Shown: piece by piece, positions 1-8,785 of the stretch | How the letters are laid out: the number at the start of each line of letters is the position of its first letter | Position numbering within the stretch: position 1 is the first letter of the stretch | Assembly: GCA_937898675.1 (NCBI GenBank) | Contig: CALEJB010000020.1 | Span: forward strand, 1-37,009 | Direction of reading: 5' to 3' | Length of the DNA: 37,009 nucleotides | Source of the DNA: an uncultured Prevotellaceae bacterium | GTDB lineage: Bacteria; Bacteroidota; Bacteroidia; Bacteroidales; Muribaculaceae | The notes under the pieces: generated by a model | The model's input: only the letters and a program-made list of their open reading frames with translations | What the model was told of the DNA's origin: nothing | The model's database searches: none | Position numbers and translations under genes: made by a program

Positions 1-86
1 TCCAATGAACTCTTTGGCGGCGCAGCATAGCCGTTTCGCCATATATCGATTTTTTTAACGAACTATTGTTATAAAAATGTCGCGCT
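1..86. other. Non-coding flank at window edge
   Basis: The first 86 bases hold no supported gene. They lie just downstream of the stop codon of the minus-strand cysteine desulfidase-like gene. I see no convincing terminator hairpin here. Confidence 0.5.
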
Positions 87-1376
87 TTATTTTCCTGTCA
101 TGATGTCAAGAACAAGGTCGTCGGTGGCGCACATGGCGTCCTTGCCGATGTGGGTGAGGTTGTGGATGGAGCGGTCCACATCGTCGTCGATGATGCCCTC
201 GGCGCTGGTCACATGGCGCCCCTGCATGGCGAGCAGGGCCGACAGCAGGGCGGTCGATACGCCCGAGGTGATTTTGAGGGCGCAACTGGGCTTGGCGCCG
301 TCGCAAATCATGCCCGTCAGGTTGGCAATCATGTTTTTTACGGCATAGCACATCTGTTCAAAGTCGCCGCCCATCAGATACACGATGCCGCAACTGCTGC
401 CAATCGATGCCACCACGCAACCGCACAGGGCGCTCAGTTTGCCCAGGCTTTGCTTGATGTAGATGGCGGTGAGGTGGCTCATCGTGAGGCCGCGGATAAG
501 TTCCTCCTCGGTGTTGTTGTTCTCGGCGGCATAGACGGCGACGGGATTGGTGGCGCAGATGCCCTGGTTGCCCGAGCCGCTGTTGCTCATCACGGGGATG
601 AGGGCGCCGCCCATGCGTGCATCGCAGGCGAGGGCCGTCTTGGAGAGCACATGGGCAAAGATGGTGTCGCCAAAGATGCCGTGGCTCATGGGCCGGGTGA
701 GCGTCTTGCCCAGGCAGTGGCCGTAGTTGCCCTTGAGCGACTCGTCGGCCGCCTTGAGGTTGTAGTCGCGGGCCTCGAGGATGAAGCGGATCTCATCGAG
801 TGGCGCGGTCATGGCAAAGTCATAGACCAGGCGTAGGTTGAGCTGGATGTCGTCGTCAGCGCCCTGGGCAGCCGTGCCGCCGTTGCCCTGCTCGTCGAGC
901 AGCGGCTGGCCGTCGTGGTCCACATGCACAAAGCGGGTGTGCGCTCCCTGGATGACAGCGGTGGCGGTGTGGTCCTGTCCCTCGCAGATGGCCTCGACAT
1001 AGAGTTTGTCGCAGCAGCCTTTTTTCAGGTCGATGCCGATGCGTCCCTCGTCAATGTATCGCTTGCCTTGCTCAATGGCGGCTGGGGTGACATCCTTGAG
1101 CACCTCGAGCTGGTACTCGCTCTTGCCGATGCTGGCGCCCAGTGCCACGGCGATGGGCAGGCCAATCATGCCGGTGCCGGGGATGCCCACGCCCATGGCG
1201 TTCTTGAGGATGTTGGCACTCAGCAGAACGGTGATTTTGTCGGGAAGGCAGCCCAGCGCCTCGGTGGCGCGGCTCACGCACAGTGCCACTGCCATGGGTT
1301 CGGTGCAGCCCACGGCAGGCACCACTTCACGCTTCATGAGCGCTATGATTTGTTTGCGGATATTGTTTTCAATCAT
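87..1376 (-). CDS. L-cysteine desulfidase / L-serine dehydratase-like protein (CyuA/YhaM, UPF0597 family)
   Basis: A 429-residue cytoplasmic protein of the UPF0597/CyuA family. Known members use a 4Fe-4S cluster to break down L-cysteine to pyruvate, ammonia and sulfide; some annotations use the related serine dehydratase alpha-chain name. Family signs are the N-terminal VGCTEP motif with a conserved Cys, the glycine-rich GIPGTGMIGLP segment, SNSGSGNQG in the middle, and SSCGIVYLMGG plus ICDGAKPSCALK near the C-terminus, which supply likely cluster cysteines. Length is normal for the family. The start codon lies 12 bases after the dsbD stop (minus strand), so the gene is probably cotranscribed with dsbD. 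The substrate (Cys or Ser) cannot be fixed from sequence alone. Confidence 0.85.
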   Translation of the reverse strand: MIENNIRKQIIALMKREVVPAVGCTEPMAVALCVSRATEALGCLPDKITVLLSANILKNAMGVGIPGTGMIGLPIAVALGASIGKSEYQLEVLKDVTPAAIEQGKRYIDEGRIGIDLKKGCCDKLYVEAICEGQDHTATAVIQGAHTRFVHVDHDGQPLLDEQGNGGTAAQGADDDIQLNLRLVYDFAMTAPLDEIRFILEARDYNLKAADESLKGNYGHCLGKTLTRPMSHGIFGDTIFAHVLSKTALACDARMGGALIPVMSNSGSGNQGICATNPVAVYAAENNNTEEELIRGLTMSHLTAIYIKQSLGKLSALCGCVVASIGSSCGIVYLMGGDFEQMCYAVKNMIANLTGMICDGAKPSCALKITSGVSTALLSALLAMQGRHVTSAEGIIDDDVDRSIHNLTHIGKDAMCATDDLVLDIMTGK

Positions 1377-1388
1377 GATGTTTGTTTC

Positions 1389-3482
1389 TTATTCATTGTC
1401 TTGTTTGCCGTTGGCTGCGGACTTGAATTTGTCCAGCCCGCCGTCGAGGAAGTTGATGAAGCCCGGCACATCCTCCTTGTAGCTGAACGAGCCACTCAGG
1501 GCATTGCCTTGCGCGTCCACGCACACATAGAACGGCTGGGTGTTGCTGCCAAACTTGTAACGCTGCAGGTAACTCCACTTGTCGCCCACGGTGCGCAGCG
1601 TGCGTTTCTCGCCATTCTCCTCGGTCACCGCCATGGGTTGGGGCAGCGGGGTCTTGTCATCGACAAACAGCGAGATGAGCACGTAGTCCTCGTTCAGTTT
1701 CTCGGCCACGGTGGGGTCGGTCCACACGGCAGCCTCCATCTTGCGGCAGTTCACGCAGCCAAATCCGGTGAAGTCCAGGAACACGGGCTTGCCGCTGGCA
1801 GCGGCGGCCGCCATGCCTTCCTCATAGTTGGTGTAGGCGGCGCGCACCTCCTTGGTGTTGAGGTTAAAGTCCTGCGTGTTCATGGGCGGGGCAAAGGCGC
1901 TCACGGCCTTGCACGGGGCACCCCACAGGCCCGGTATCATATAGATGGCGAACGCCAGCGAGAACAGACCGCCCATGATGCACAGCACGGGCATGGGTTT
2001 CTCGGGCTCGCCAGGAACGACGTCGCTCTGGAACTTGAGCCGGCCGATGAGGTAGAGTCCCATCAGGCCAAAGATGACAATCCACAGGCACAAGAATACC
2101 TCGCGGTCCATCAGGTGCCAGCCATAGGCGAGGTCGGCAACCGAGAAGAACTTGCAGGCAAACGCCAACTCGATGAAGCCCAGCACCACCTTGAGGATGT
2201 TCATCCACGAGCCCGACTTGGGCGCCTGCTTGAGCCACGAGGGGAAGAGGGCAAACAGCGTGAACGGCAGTGCCAATGCGAGGGCAAAGCCGAGCATGCC
2301 GATGGCGGGCCCCCAGAAGTTGCCCGACGTGGCAAAGTCCACCAGCAGGAATCCGATGATGGGGCCGGTGCACGAGAACGATACCAGCGTCAGCGTGAAG
2401 GCCATCAGGAAGATGGAGAGCAGGCCGCTGGTGCTGCTCGCCTTGTTGTCAACGGCATTGGACCACTTGCTGGGCAGTTTGATTTCGAACATGCCGAAGA
2501 ACGACAGCGCAAAGACTACCAGCAGCAGGCAGAAGAAGATGTTGAACACCGCATTGGTGGACAGCGCGTTCAGGGCGCTGGGGCCAAAGATGGCGGTGAC
2601 GATGAGGCCCAGCAGCAGGTAGATGACCACGATGCTGATGCCGTAGGTGATAGCGTCCTTGATGCCTTGCTTCTTGTCCTTGTTGCGCTTGAGGAAGAAG
2701 CTCACTGTCATGGGGATGATGGGCCACACGCACGGCGTGAACAGCGCCACCAGTCCGCCCAGCAGGCCCATGGCAAATATCCACCACAGCGAGTGGCTGC
2801 CGCCTGCCGCGGTGCCGTCGGCGGCTTGGATGTCACCCACCACGGGGCGCCACAGGGCATCGTGGTCGAGGGCGGCAATGGCGGCCGAGTCAACAGCAGG
2901 CGCCATGGCAGCGCTGTCGGCGTTGGCCTTCAAGGCAAGCGCGGCCAGCGAGTCGGCCTTGGCCTTGGCGAGTGCCTCGGCGTCGAGTTTCTCCTGCTCG
3001 GCGTCTTTGCTCTTGTCGCCGTCAACGGCGGGCGACTTGCCCGATTTCTTGAGGCTTGCCGACGAGGGCGGTATGCACGACTCGTCGTTGCAGGCGCCAT
3101 ATTCCAGATCGGCCTCAATGTTGTAATTGGGCTTGGTGAACTTGATTTTTTGGACAAACTTGACACTGTTTTCAAAGAATCGCACTTTGGCACCGAACAA
3201 GTCGTCAAACTGCGAAATCTCGTGCCCCACGGCCTTGAGTGAACCCACAGGCTCCACACCATCCTTCTTGCGGAAGATGATGTTGGCCTCGGTGGGGCCT
3301 GCATTGCCCAGGTTGGTCGAATACACGTGCCAGCCCTTGTCGATTTTGCCGGTAAAGACAATCTCGCCCTGGCTGGTGCCGTCGGTCTTGAGGGTGGAGG
3401 TGAATGTTACGGGATTGGCCATCTGGGCAGCGGCAAGCATCGCTACGGTGGCGCAAATCAGCAGTGTTGCAATCTTTTTCAT
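1389..3482 (-). CDS. dsbD: Thiol:disulfide interchange protein DsbD
   Basis: A 697-residue inner-membrane electron carrier that moves reducing power from cytoplasmic thioredoxin to periplasmic thiol proteins. A signal peptide (MKKIATLLICATVAML...) leads into an N-terminal alpha domain with the redox pair in YGACNDESCIPP (about residues 130-140). A low-complexity Ala/Asp/Lys linker follows, then a polytopic domain with the conserved Cys in FTPCVWPIIP and in FSCTGPIIG. The C-terminal thioredoxin-like domain carries FGCVNCRKME (CxxC). All three modules are intact. A minus-strand -7 box lies 24 bases upstream. The gene is divergent from the TlpA-like thioredoxin gene and trxB, which fits a shared redox chain: TrxB, thioredoxin, DsbD, then periplasmic thioredoxin-like protein. 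Confidence 0.93.
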   Translation of the reverse strand: MKKIATLLICATVAMLAAAQMANPVTFTSTLKTDGTSQGEIVFTGKIDKGWHVYSTNLGNAGPTEANIIFRKKDGVEPVGSLKAVGHEISQFDDLFGAKVRFFENSVKFVQKIKFTKPNYNIEADLEYGACNDESCIPPSSASLKKSGKSPAVDGDKSKDAEQEKLDAEALAKAKADSLAALALKANADSAAMAPAVDSAAIAALDHDALWRPVVGDIQAADGTAAGGSHSLWWIFAMGLLGGLVALFTPCVWPIIPMTVSFFLKRNKDKKQGIKDAITYGISIVVIYLLLGLIVTAIFGPSALNALSTNAVFNIFFCLLLVVFALSFFGMFEIKLPSKWSNAVDNKASSTSGLLSIFLMAFTLTLVSFSCTGPIIGFLLVDFATSGNFWGPAIGMLGFALALALPFTLFALFPSWLKQAPKSGSWMNILKVVLGFIELAFACKFFSVADLAYGWHLMDREVFLCLWIVIFGLMGLYLIGRLKFQSDVVPGEPEKPMPVLCIMGGLFSLAFAIYMIPGLWGAPCKAVSAFAPPMNTQDFNLNTKEVRAAYTNYEEGMAAAAASGKPVFLDFTGFGCVNCRKMEAAVWTDPTVAEKLNEDYVLISLFVDDKTPLPQPMAVTEENGEKRTLRTVGDKWSYLQRYKFGSNTQPFYVCVDAQGNALSGSFSYKEDVPGFINFLDGGLDKFKSAANGKQDNE

Positions 3483-3505
3483 GTCGTTTCGGTGTTTGTT
3501 AACTG

Positions 3506-3513
3506 CAAAGTTA
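3506..3513 (-). promoter_or_regulatory. Bacteroidetes -7 box for dsbD
   Basis: On the minus strand this reads TAACTTTG, matching the TAnnTTTG consensus of the Bacteroidetes primary sigma factor, 24 bases from the dsbD ATG. No clear TTTG -33 element is visible at the usual 19-21 base spacing. Confidence 0.6.
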
Positions 3514-3557
3514 GGAAAATTTATTCTTTCTTATCCTAATTTGGCGCAAAAAATTGT

Positions 3558-3565
3558 TACCTTTG
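3558..3565 (+). promoter_or_regulatory. Bacteroidetes -7 box for the TlpA-like gene
   Basis: TACCTTTG matches TAnnTTTG and lies 28 bases before the ATG of the TlpA-like gene. A TTTG lies upstream (3540-3543), but at 14 bases the spacing is shorter than normal. It is divergent from the dsbD promoter. Confidence 0.6.
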
Positions 3566-3593
3566 CATTTCAGATAACCAAATTTTTACTGCA

Positions 3594-4736
3594 ATGACAA
3601 TTAAAAAAGCGATTTTGAGTCTCGCGGCTGTTGTGACGGCTGCGGGTGCGTGGGCCCAGAGCGGCACGTTCAGCATCAGCGGCAACTGCGATGCGCTGGG
3701 CGACAGCGCCAGGGTGTATATCATTGTTCCCGGCACCAGCAAGGAAGATGTAAAGCAAGACATTGCGCTCGGCAACGGCTTTGACCTGTCCTATGCCATC
3801 GACGGTCCCCGCCAGTGCTACATCATGGCCTTGAACGACGGCAAGCCCGACGGCGACAGCCGCATCATGGTGCCCGCCATGCCGGGCGAGAATGCTGTCA
3901 TTACCGGCAATGGCGATAAATTTGACATCAGCGGCTCGCAGTTCTACCAGGACTATGGCGCCGCCATGCAGTGCCTTAAGGCTCCTAAAGAGGCCTACGA
4001 GAACTTTATCGGCGGCTTGTATGCCCGCATGGCGATGGGCGAGGACGAGGAGGCTGTCTCGGCGCTCTATGACGAGCAGGCCCCCGCTCTGATTCAGGCC
4101 TTGTCCGATGCCGTGCGCGGTTACATCGCCGCCCATCCCGACCAGGAGGCATCGGCCGCCATCGTGACCGAGGCGGGTGAGGATGTCGAGGAGATTGAGC
4201 AGACCGCAGCCTTGCTGAGCGACCGCGTGAAGAACAGTCCCGCCAGCATTTTCTACAAGGCTACGCTCGAGTCGGCCAAGCGCGCTGCCGAGCGCGAAGC
4301 GCGCCAGAATGCCCTCGTGGGCCAGCCCGCTCCCGATTTTACGCTTGTTGATATCAACGGCAACCCGTTGACGCTCAGTTCGCTGCAAGGCAAGTGGGTG
4401 ATTCTGGACTTCTGGGGCGCATGGTGCAAGTGGTGCATCAAGGGCATGCCCGACATGAAGGAATATTATGCCAAGTACAGCGACAAACTCCAGATTCTGG
4501 GCATTGACTGCAACGACACCATGGAGAAGTGGAAAGCTGCCGTGGAGCGCGAGGAACTTCCTTGGCTGCATGTCTATAATCCCATGGATGCCACCGACGA
4601 CGTGAACCCCGTCAAACTGTACGGCGTGAGCGGATTCCCCACCAAGGTGGTCATCAATCCCGAGGGTGTTGTCGCCAAGGTCATCGTGGGCGAGGCCCCC
4701 GCCTTCTACAACTACCTCGACAGCGTGCTGAATTAA
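3594..4736 (+). CDS. Secreted TlpA-like thiol:disulfide oxidoreductase with DUF4369-type N-domain
   Basis: A 380-residue periplasmic or envelope thioredoxin-fold protein. It has a signal peptide (about residues 1-22, ending AWAQ), a beta-rich N-terminal region like the DUF4369 domains common in Bacteroidetes TlpA proteins, a helical middle, and a C-terminal AhpC/TSA-TlpA thioredoxin domain from about residue 240 (QPAPDFTLVDINGNPL). The active site is WCKWC, a less common CxxC dipeptide than CGPC. The cis-Pro segment is GVSGFPT. It probably receives electrons from the divergently encoded DsbD. The trxB gene follows in the same direction. Confidence 0.88.
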   Translation: MTIKKAILSLAAVVTAAGAWAQSGTFSISGNCDALGDSARVYIIVPGTSKEDVKQDIALGNGFDLSYAIDGPRQCYIMALNDGKPDGDSRIMVPAMPGENAVITGNGDKFDISGSQFYQDYGAAMQCLKAPKEAYENFIGGLYARMAMGEDEEAVSALYDEQAPALIQALSDAVRGYIAAHPDQEASAAIVTEAGEDVEEIEQTAALLSDRVKNSPASIFYKATLESAKRAAEREARQNALVGQPAPDFTLVDINGNPLTLSSLQGKWVILDFWGAWCKWCIKGMPDMKEYYAKYSDKLQILGIDCNDTMEKWKAAVEREELPWLHVYNPMDATDDVNPVKLYGVSGFPTKVVINPEGVVAKVIVGEAPAFYNYLDSVLN

Positions 4737-4746
4737 TGTATCGGAT

Positions 4747-4781
4747 AACTCCCAACCCCTAACTCCTAACTCCTAACTAAA
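4747..4781 (+). repeat. Heptamer stop-rich repeat, copy A (before trxB)
   Basis: Four AACTCCT-like units are followed by the terminal unit AACTAAA, and the trxB ATG comes next with no gap. It begins 10 bases after the stop of the upstream gene. TAA triplets at the unit junctions (4760, 4767, 4774) fall in all three frames. Confidence 0.85.
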
Positions 4782-5708
4782 ATGCAACACACCCAATGCT
4801 TGATTATTGGCAGCGGCCCCGCCGGCTACACTGCCGCCATCTATCTCGTGCGCTCGGCCATCGACTGCCTGCTCGTTGAGGGCATGCAGCCCGGCGGCCA
4901 GCTGACGCAGACGACCACCATAGAAAATTTCCCCGGTTTCCCCGACGGCATCGACGGTTTCCAACTCATGGACAACATGCGCCAGCAGGCCCTGAAACTG
5001 GGCGCCGCCATGCGCTCTGGCCTGGTGACCAGTGTGGACATGAGCCAGCGCCCGTTCATCGCCACCCTCGACGGCGGCGAGACCGTCAGCGCCGACACCG
5101 TGATTGTCGCCACCGGTGCCACCGCCAAGTACCTGGGCCTGCCCGACGAGACGAAGTATGCGGGCCAGGGTGTGTCGGCATGCGCCACTTGTGACGGATT
5201 TTTCTACCGCAAAAAGGTGGTCGCCGTCGTGGGCGGCGGCGACACGGCCTGTGAGGAGGCCGACTACCTGAGCCATCTGGCCAGCAAGGTCTATCTGATT
5301 GTACGCAAGCCTTACCTGCGCGCCAGCGAGGCGATGCAGCGGCGCGTCAAGGAGAACGAGAAGATTGAGATATTGTTCAACACCAACACCGTGGGCCTGT
5401 TTGGCGACAACGGCGTGGAGGGCGCCCGCCTCGTGCGCCACAAGGGCACCGAGCAGGAAGAGGTGTTTGACGTCGCCATCGACGGTTTCTTCCTCGCCAT
5501 TGGCCACCGCCCCAACACCGAATTCCTGGGCGGACAGGTCGCCACCGACGAGCAGGGATATATCAAGATTGACGGCCACAGCACCGCCACCAGCGTGCCC
5601 GGCGTGTTTGCCGCCGGCGATGTCGCCGACCCGCACTACCGCCAGGCCATCGCCGCTGCCGCCGGCGGCTGCCGCGCCGCCATCGATGTGAAGGGATTTC
5701 TTTCCTGA
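4782..5708 (+). CDS. trxB: Thioredoxin reductase (NADPH)
   Basis: A 308-residue cytoplasmic flavoenzyme that reduces thioredoxin with NADPH. An FAD-binding GSGPAGYTAAIY motif is at the N-terminus (residues 9-20). The redox centre CATC is at residues 134-137, followed by the NADPH-binding GGGDTACEEA. The C-terminal FAD motif is VFAAGDVAD. Length is typical of the low-molecular-weight TrxB class. The ATG directly abuts heptamer copy A, and a strong terminator hairpin follows the stop codon. With dsbD and the TlpA-like gene it forms a coherent route for electrons to the envelope. Confidence 0.96.
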   Translation: MQHTQCLIIGSGPAGYTAAIYLVRSAIDCLLVEGMQPGGQLTQTTTIENFPGFPDGIDGFQLMDNMRQQALKLGAAMRSGLVTSVDMSQRPFIATLDGGETVSADTVIVATGATAKYLGLPDETKYAGQGVSACATCDGFFYRKKVVAVVGGGDTACEEADYLSHLASKVYLIVRKPYLRASEAMQRRVKENEKIEILFNTNTVGLFGDNGVEGARLVRHKGTEQEEVFDVAIDGFFLAIGHRPNTEFLGGQVATDEQGYIKIDGHSTATSVPGVFAAGDVADPHYRQAIAAAAGGCRAAIDVKGFLS

Positions 5709-5737
5709 TTAGGGCCCGAAGACTTGAGACAAACCTA

Positions 5738-5778
5738 AAGGGGCAACCTGCCGTGCGGCGGGTTGCCCCTTGTTTATT
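5738..5778. terminator. Bidirectional terminator between trxB and the CapA-like gene
   Basis: An 11-bp perfect stem, AAGGGGCAACC (5738-5748) with GGTTGCCCCTT (5761-5771), is followed by a T-rich stretch. It lies between convergent genes. Confidence 0.85.
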
Positions 5779-5797
5779 GTGTTGACTGTCGGCTGTC

Positions 5798-6853
5798 TTA
5801 CCGCTCCTGGTTCACGCCCTTGTTGTTGCTCATCACCAGGTCGTGGGTGCGTTGCATGAACTGGTCGAAGGCGCCTTTGCTGTCGGCGCGCACCAGATTG
5901 GGACGGTCCTCGGGAATGACGACGAAGTTGTCGTTTGACGAAATCGGCTTCTGGACAAAGAAGAGTTTGTAGCGCGGGTTGCTGACGACGGGCTTGTCGC
6001 CGTCCATGGCGAGCGTCACCTTCACCATGGCGCCGCCGCGGCAGTCAATGTCGTTCATGTTGCTGACAAAGTTGCCCAGGCTGTAAACCAGCAGCACATT
6101 TTTGTCATACTCCTTGCTGTAGCGCACCTCCATGGGCTCGACCACATGAGGATGCCCGCCGATGATCAGGTCCACGCCCTGGGCGACCAGGAAGTCGGCA
6201 AGCGTGCGTTGTGAATCGACGGGTTTGAGCGTGTACTCGATGCCCCAGTGCATGTTCACGCAGATGGCTTGCGCGCCGCGCTTGCGGGCTGCGGCAATGT
6301 CGCTGGCGATGCGCTGCTTGTCGATGTAGTCCACCACCACGGTGCCCTGCACGGGGATGCCGTTGGTGCCGTAGGTGTAGTCCAGAAAGGCGATGCTGAT
6401 GCCGTTGACATTGGCAATGTAGGGCATGCGCTTGCTGCGCTCGCTGGCGTTGGCATAGGTGCCGATGTGCGGGATGCCCATCTTGTCCAGCGTCTCGACG
6501 GTGCGTCTCACGCCCTTGTCGCGGCGGTCCAGGCAGTGGTTGTTGGCGGTGAGCAGCAGGTCAAAGCCCACGTCGCTCAACTGCCGGGCATAATTGTCGG
6601 GCGCGCTAAAGCAGGGATAACCCGTGTAGGGCGCTCCGCCCAGCGAGCACTCGAGGTTGGCGATGGCATAGTCGGCGTTGGCGATGTCCTCGGCAATGTA
6701 CTGGAAGCAAGCGCTGTAGTCATAGGTGCCGTCGGCTTGCCGGGCAGCGGTGATTTGGGCCGAGTGCTGCATGGCGTCGCCCACAAACACAAGGTCGGCC
6801 TGGTTGTTGCTTTGCAGCAACGACACGATTGACAGCAGCAGGATTGACAGCAT
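5798..6853 (-). CDS. CapA-family metallophosphatase-like protein
   Basis: A 351-residue protein of the CapA/PgsA superfamily, calcineurin-like phosphoesterases annotated for poly-gamma-glutamate capsule synthesis; the true substrate in Bacteroidales is usually unknown. Metal-site motifs are FVGDAMQH near residue 24, NLECSLGG, TANNHCLDRRDKG, NMHWGIEY and GGHPHVVEP. The N-terminus is a short hydrophobic segment consistent with export. It lies downstream of ffh on the minus strand, with the gap filled by heptamer copy B, so it may be the last gene of a panC-panD-ffh transcript. There is no evidence here for an actual polyglutamate operon. Confidence 0.85.
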   Translation of the reverse strand: MLSILLLSIVSLLQSNNQADLVFVGDAMQHSAQITAARQADGTYDYSACFQYIAEDIANADYAIANLECSLGGAPYTGYPCFSAPDNYARQLSDVGFDLLLTANNHCLDRRDKGVRRTVETLDKMGIPHIGTYANASERSKRMPYIANVNGISIAFLDYTYGTNGIPVQGTVVVDYIDKQRIASDIAAARKRGAQAICVNMHWGIEYTLKPVDSQRTLADFLVAQGVDLIIGGHPHVVEPMEVRYSKEYDKNVLLVYSLGNFVSNMNDIDCRGGAMVKVTLAMDGDKPVVSNPRYKLFFVQKPISSNDNFVVIPEDRPNLVRADSKGAFDQFMQRTHDLVMSNNKGVNQER

Positions 6854-6888
6854 TTTAGTTAGGAGTTAGGTGTTAGAAGTTGGGAGTT
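6854..6888 (-). repeat. Heptamer stop-rich repeat, copy B (ffh/CapA-like junction)
   Basis: Read on the minus strand: four heptamer units, then AACTAAA, then the ATG of the CapA-like gene with no gap. This is the same layout as copy A. It overlaps the ffh stop codon by two bases. Confidence 0.85.
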
Positions 6889-8236
6889 AGCGTCCGCGCT
6901 TGGCGGCCTTGGCGTTGGCCTTGGCGGCGCGCATCATCTGCATGGGATTGGTCGATACTTGGTGCATCACCTTGCGCATCGACATGAACTGCTTGAGCAG
7001 GCGGTTCACCTCTTCAACGCTGGTGCCGCTGCCCTTGGCAATGCGCTTGCGGCGGCTGGCGTCGATGATGTCGGGGTTGCTGCGCTCCTTGGGCGTCATC
7101 GAGCCGATGATGGCCTCCACGCCCTTGAAGGCGTCGTCGGGGATGTCGATGTCCTTGATGGCCTTGCCCACGCCGGGAATCATCGATGCCAGGCTCTTGA
7201 GGTTGCCCATCTTTTTGATTTGCTTGATTTGCTTGATGAAGTCGTCAAAGTCAAACTTGTTCTGCTTGATTTTCTTCTCCAGTTTCTCGGCCTCTTCCTC
7301 GTCATACTGCTGCTGCATGCGGTCCACAAACGACACGATGTCGCCCATGCCCAGGATGCGGTCGGCCATGCCCGAGGGGCGGAAGGGGTCCAGATCCTCC
7401 ATCTTCTCGCCGATGCCGACAAACTTGATGGGCTTGTCAACCACGGCGCGAATCGACAGAGCGGCGCCACCGCGGGTGTCGCCGTCGAGCTTGGTGAGCA
7501 CCACGCCGTCAAAGTCGAGGCGCTCGTTAAAGGCCTTGGCGGTGTTGACGGCGTCCTGGCCGGTCATTGAGTCAACGACAAACAGCGTCTCGTTGGGATG
7601 GATGGCGTCCTTGATGGCCTTGATTTCGGTCATCATCGCCTCGTCAACGGCCAGGCGGCCGGCGGTATCGACGATGACGAGGTCCAGGCCCTGGCGCTTG
7701 GCCTCCTCGATGGCGCGCTGGGCAATTTGCACGGGGTCCTTGCAGTCGGGCTCGCTGTACACGGGCACCTTGATTTGCTGGGCGATGGTCTTCAACTGCT
7801 CGATGGCGGCGGGGCGATAGACGTCACAGGCCACCAGCAGCGGTTTGCGCTTGTCCTTGCCGTTCTTGAGGCGGTTGGCGAGCTTGCCGGTAAAGGTGGT
7901 CTTACCCGAGCCCTGCAGGCCCGACATCAGGATGACGGCGGGGTCGCCCTCGATGCTGAAGGTGGCTTCCTCGCCGCCCATGAGTGATGCCAGCTCGTCG
8001 TGCACAATCTTGACCATGAGTTGGCTGGGGTTCACGGCGTTGATGACGTTCTGGCCGATGGCTTTGGCCTTCACGTCGTCGACAAACTTCTTGGCGACGG
8101 GATAACTCACGTCGGCGTCAACGAGCGCGCGGCGCACCTCTTTGAGTGTCGAGGCTACATTGATTTCGGTAATGCGGCCTTGGCCCTTCAGGACCTTGAA
8201 TGACCGTTCAAGTTTCTCAGATAAATTTTCAAACAT
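6887..8236 (-). CDS. ffh: Signal recognition particle protein Ffh
   Basis: A 449-residue SRP GTPase that binds signal sequences and 4.5S RNA and docks with FtsY for cotranslational membrane targeting. The N-domain helices come first, then the G domain with GLQGSGKTTFTGKLA (P-loop), DTAGRLAVDE and TKLDGDTRGG. The methionine-rich M domain follows, with MPGVGK-like and RRKRIAKGSG segments, ending in a Met-rich helix and a basic tail. Length is normal. It lies downstream of panD. No SRP RNA gene was found in the window. Confidence 0.97.
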   Translation of the reverse strand: MFENLSEKLERSFKVLKGQGRITEINVASTLKEVRRALVDADVSYPVAKKFVDDVKAKAIGQNVINAVNPSQLMVKIVHDELASLMGGEEATFSIEGDPAVILMSGLQGSGKTTFTGKLANRLKNGKDKRKPLLVACDVYRPAAIEQLKTIAQQIKVPVYSEPDCKDPVQIAQRAIEEAKRQGLDLVIVDTAGRLAVDEAMMTEIKAIKDAIHPNETLFVVDSMTGQDAVNTAKAFNERLDFDGVVLTKLDGDTRGGAALSIRAVVDKPIKFVGIGEKMEDLDPFRPSGMADRILGMGDIVSFVDRMQQQYDEEEAEKLEKKIKQNKFDFDDFIKQIKQIKKMGNLKSLASMIPGVGKAIKDIDIPDDAFKGVEAIIGSMTPKERSNPDIIDASRRKRIAKGSGTSVEEVNRLLKQFMSMRKVMHQVSTNPMQMMRAAKANAKAAKRGR

Positions 8237-8301
8237 TATATTTGGCGGTTTTTATTGTTTTCGCTTGCAAGAGGGGTGGCGGTGCCGCGCTCCCCTGGGG
8301 G

Positions 8302-8658
8302 TTATTTTTTTATCAGGCGGTTGGTCTTGGTGTCAGGGAAGACGATGGCGGGCTTGAACGCGCGGCCCTCGTCGGGCGTGACCACGGCATAGGCCATGAT
8401 GATGACAATGTCGCCCACCTCCACCTTGCGAGCCGCGGCGCCATTCAGGCAGATGGTGCCCGTGCCACGCTCGCCGGCGATGGCATAGGTGTCGAGGCGC
8501 TCGCCGTTGTTCACGTCAACGATATACACGCGCTCGCCCTCGATGATGCCGGCGGCATCCATGAGGTCCTGGTCGATGGTGATGCTGCCGATGTAGTTGA
8601 GGTTGGCATCGGTGACCGTCACGCGGTGAATCTTGGATTTCAAAACCTGAATGTACAT
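8302..8658 (-). CDS. panD: Aspartate 1-decarboxylase
   Basis: A 118-residue pyruvoyl enzyme that makes beta-alanine from aspartate for pantothenate synthesis. The self-cleavage site Gly24-Ser25 lies in NYIGSITID, as in the family, where Ser25 becomes the pyruvoyl group. Lys9, His11, Arg54-region and Tyr-containing VYIVDVNNGER segments are present. It lies just downstream of panC, whose enzyme uses beta-alanine, so the two form a pathway pair. Confidence 0.96.
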   Translation of the reverse strand: MYIQVLKSKIHRVTVTDANLNYIGSITIDQDLMDAAGIIEGERVYIVDVNNGERLDTYAIAGERGTGTICLNGAAARKVEVGDIVIIMAYAVVTPDEGRAFKPAIVFPDTKTNRLIKK

Positions 8659-8712
8659 TGCTTCGGCTTTTATTTTTTAAGTTGTGATACAGATGTTGGC
8701 CCAAGTAGCCCT

Positions 8713-8753
8713 GCGGGGCTGTAATTCGCTGCATTAGCGTAATTCGCATTAAA
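8713..8753 (+). repeat. Short intergenic repeat, copy R1
   Basis: The block GCGGGGCTG (8713-8721) and the 15-mer GTAATTCGCATTAAA (8739-8753) both recur in the same order at 10020-10093. They sit in the 127-base gap between panC and panD, which holds no gene. Confidence 0.55.
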
Positions 8754-8785
8754 GAATGTTCATGGGCTAACTGCTATACCTGTTG

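Noticed and set aside
915..3242. Long open frame (775 codons) opposite dsbD
   Set aside because: It is the mirror of a clear DsbD gene in high-GC DNA, with His/Gly/Val-rich composition and no recognisable domain.
4747..4781. CRISPR-like array at the heptamer repeats
   Set aside because: Units are 7 bases, directly adjacent and without spacers, and there are no cas genes.
8237..8301. Plus-strand TATATTTG box before ffh as a promoter
   Set aside because: It points away from ffh and there is no plus-strand gene for it to serve.
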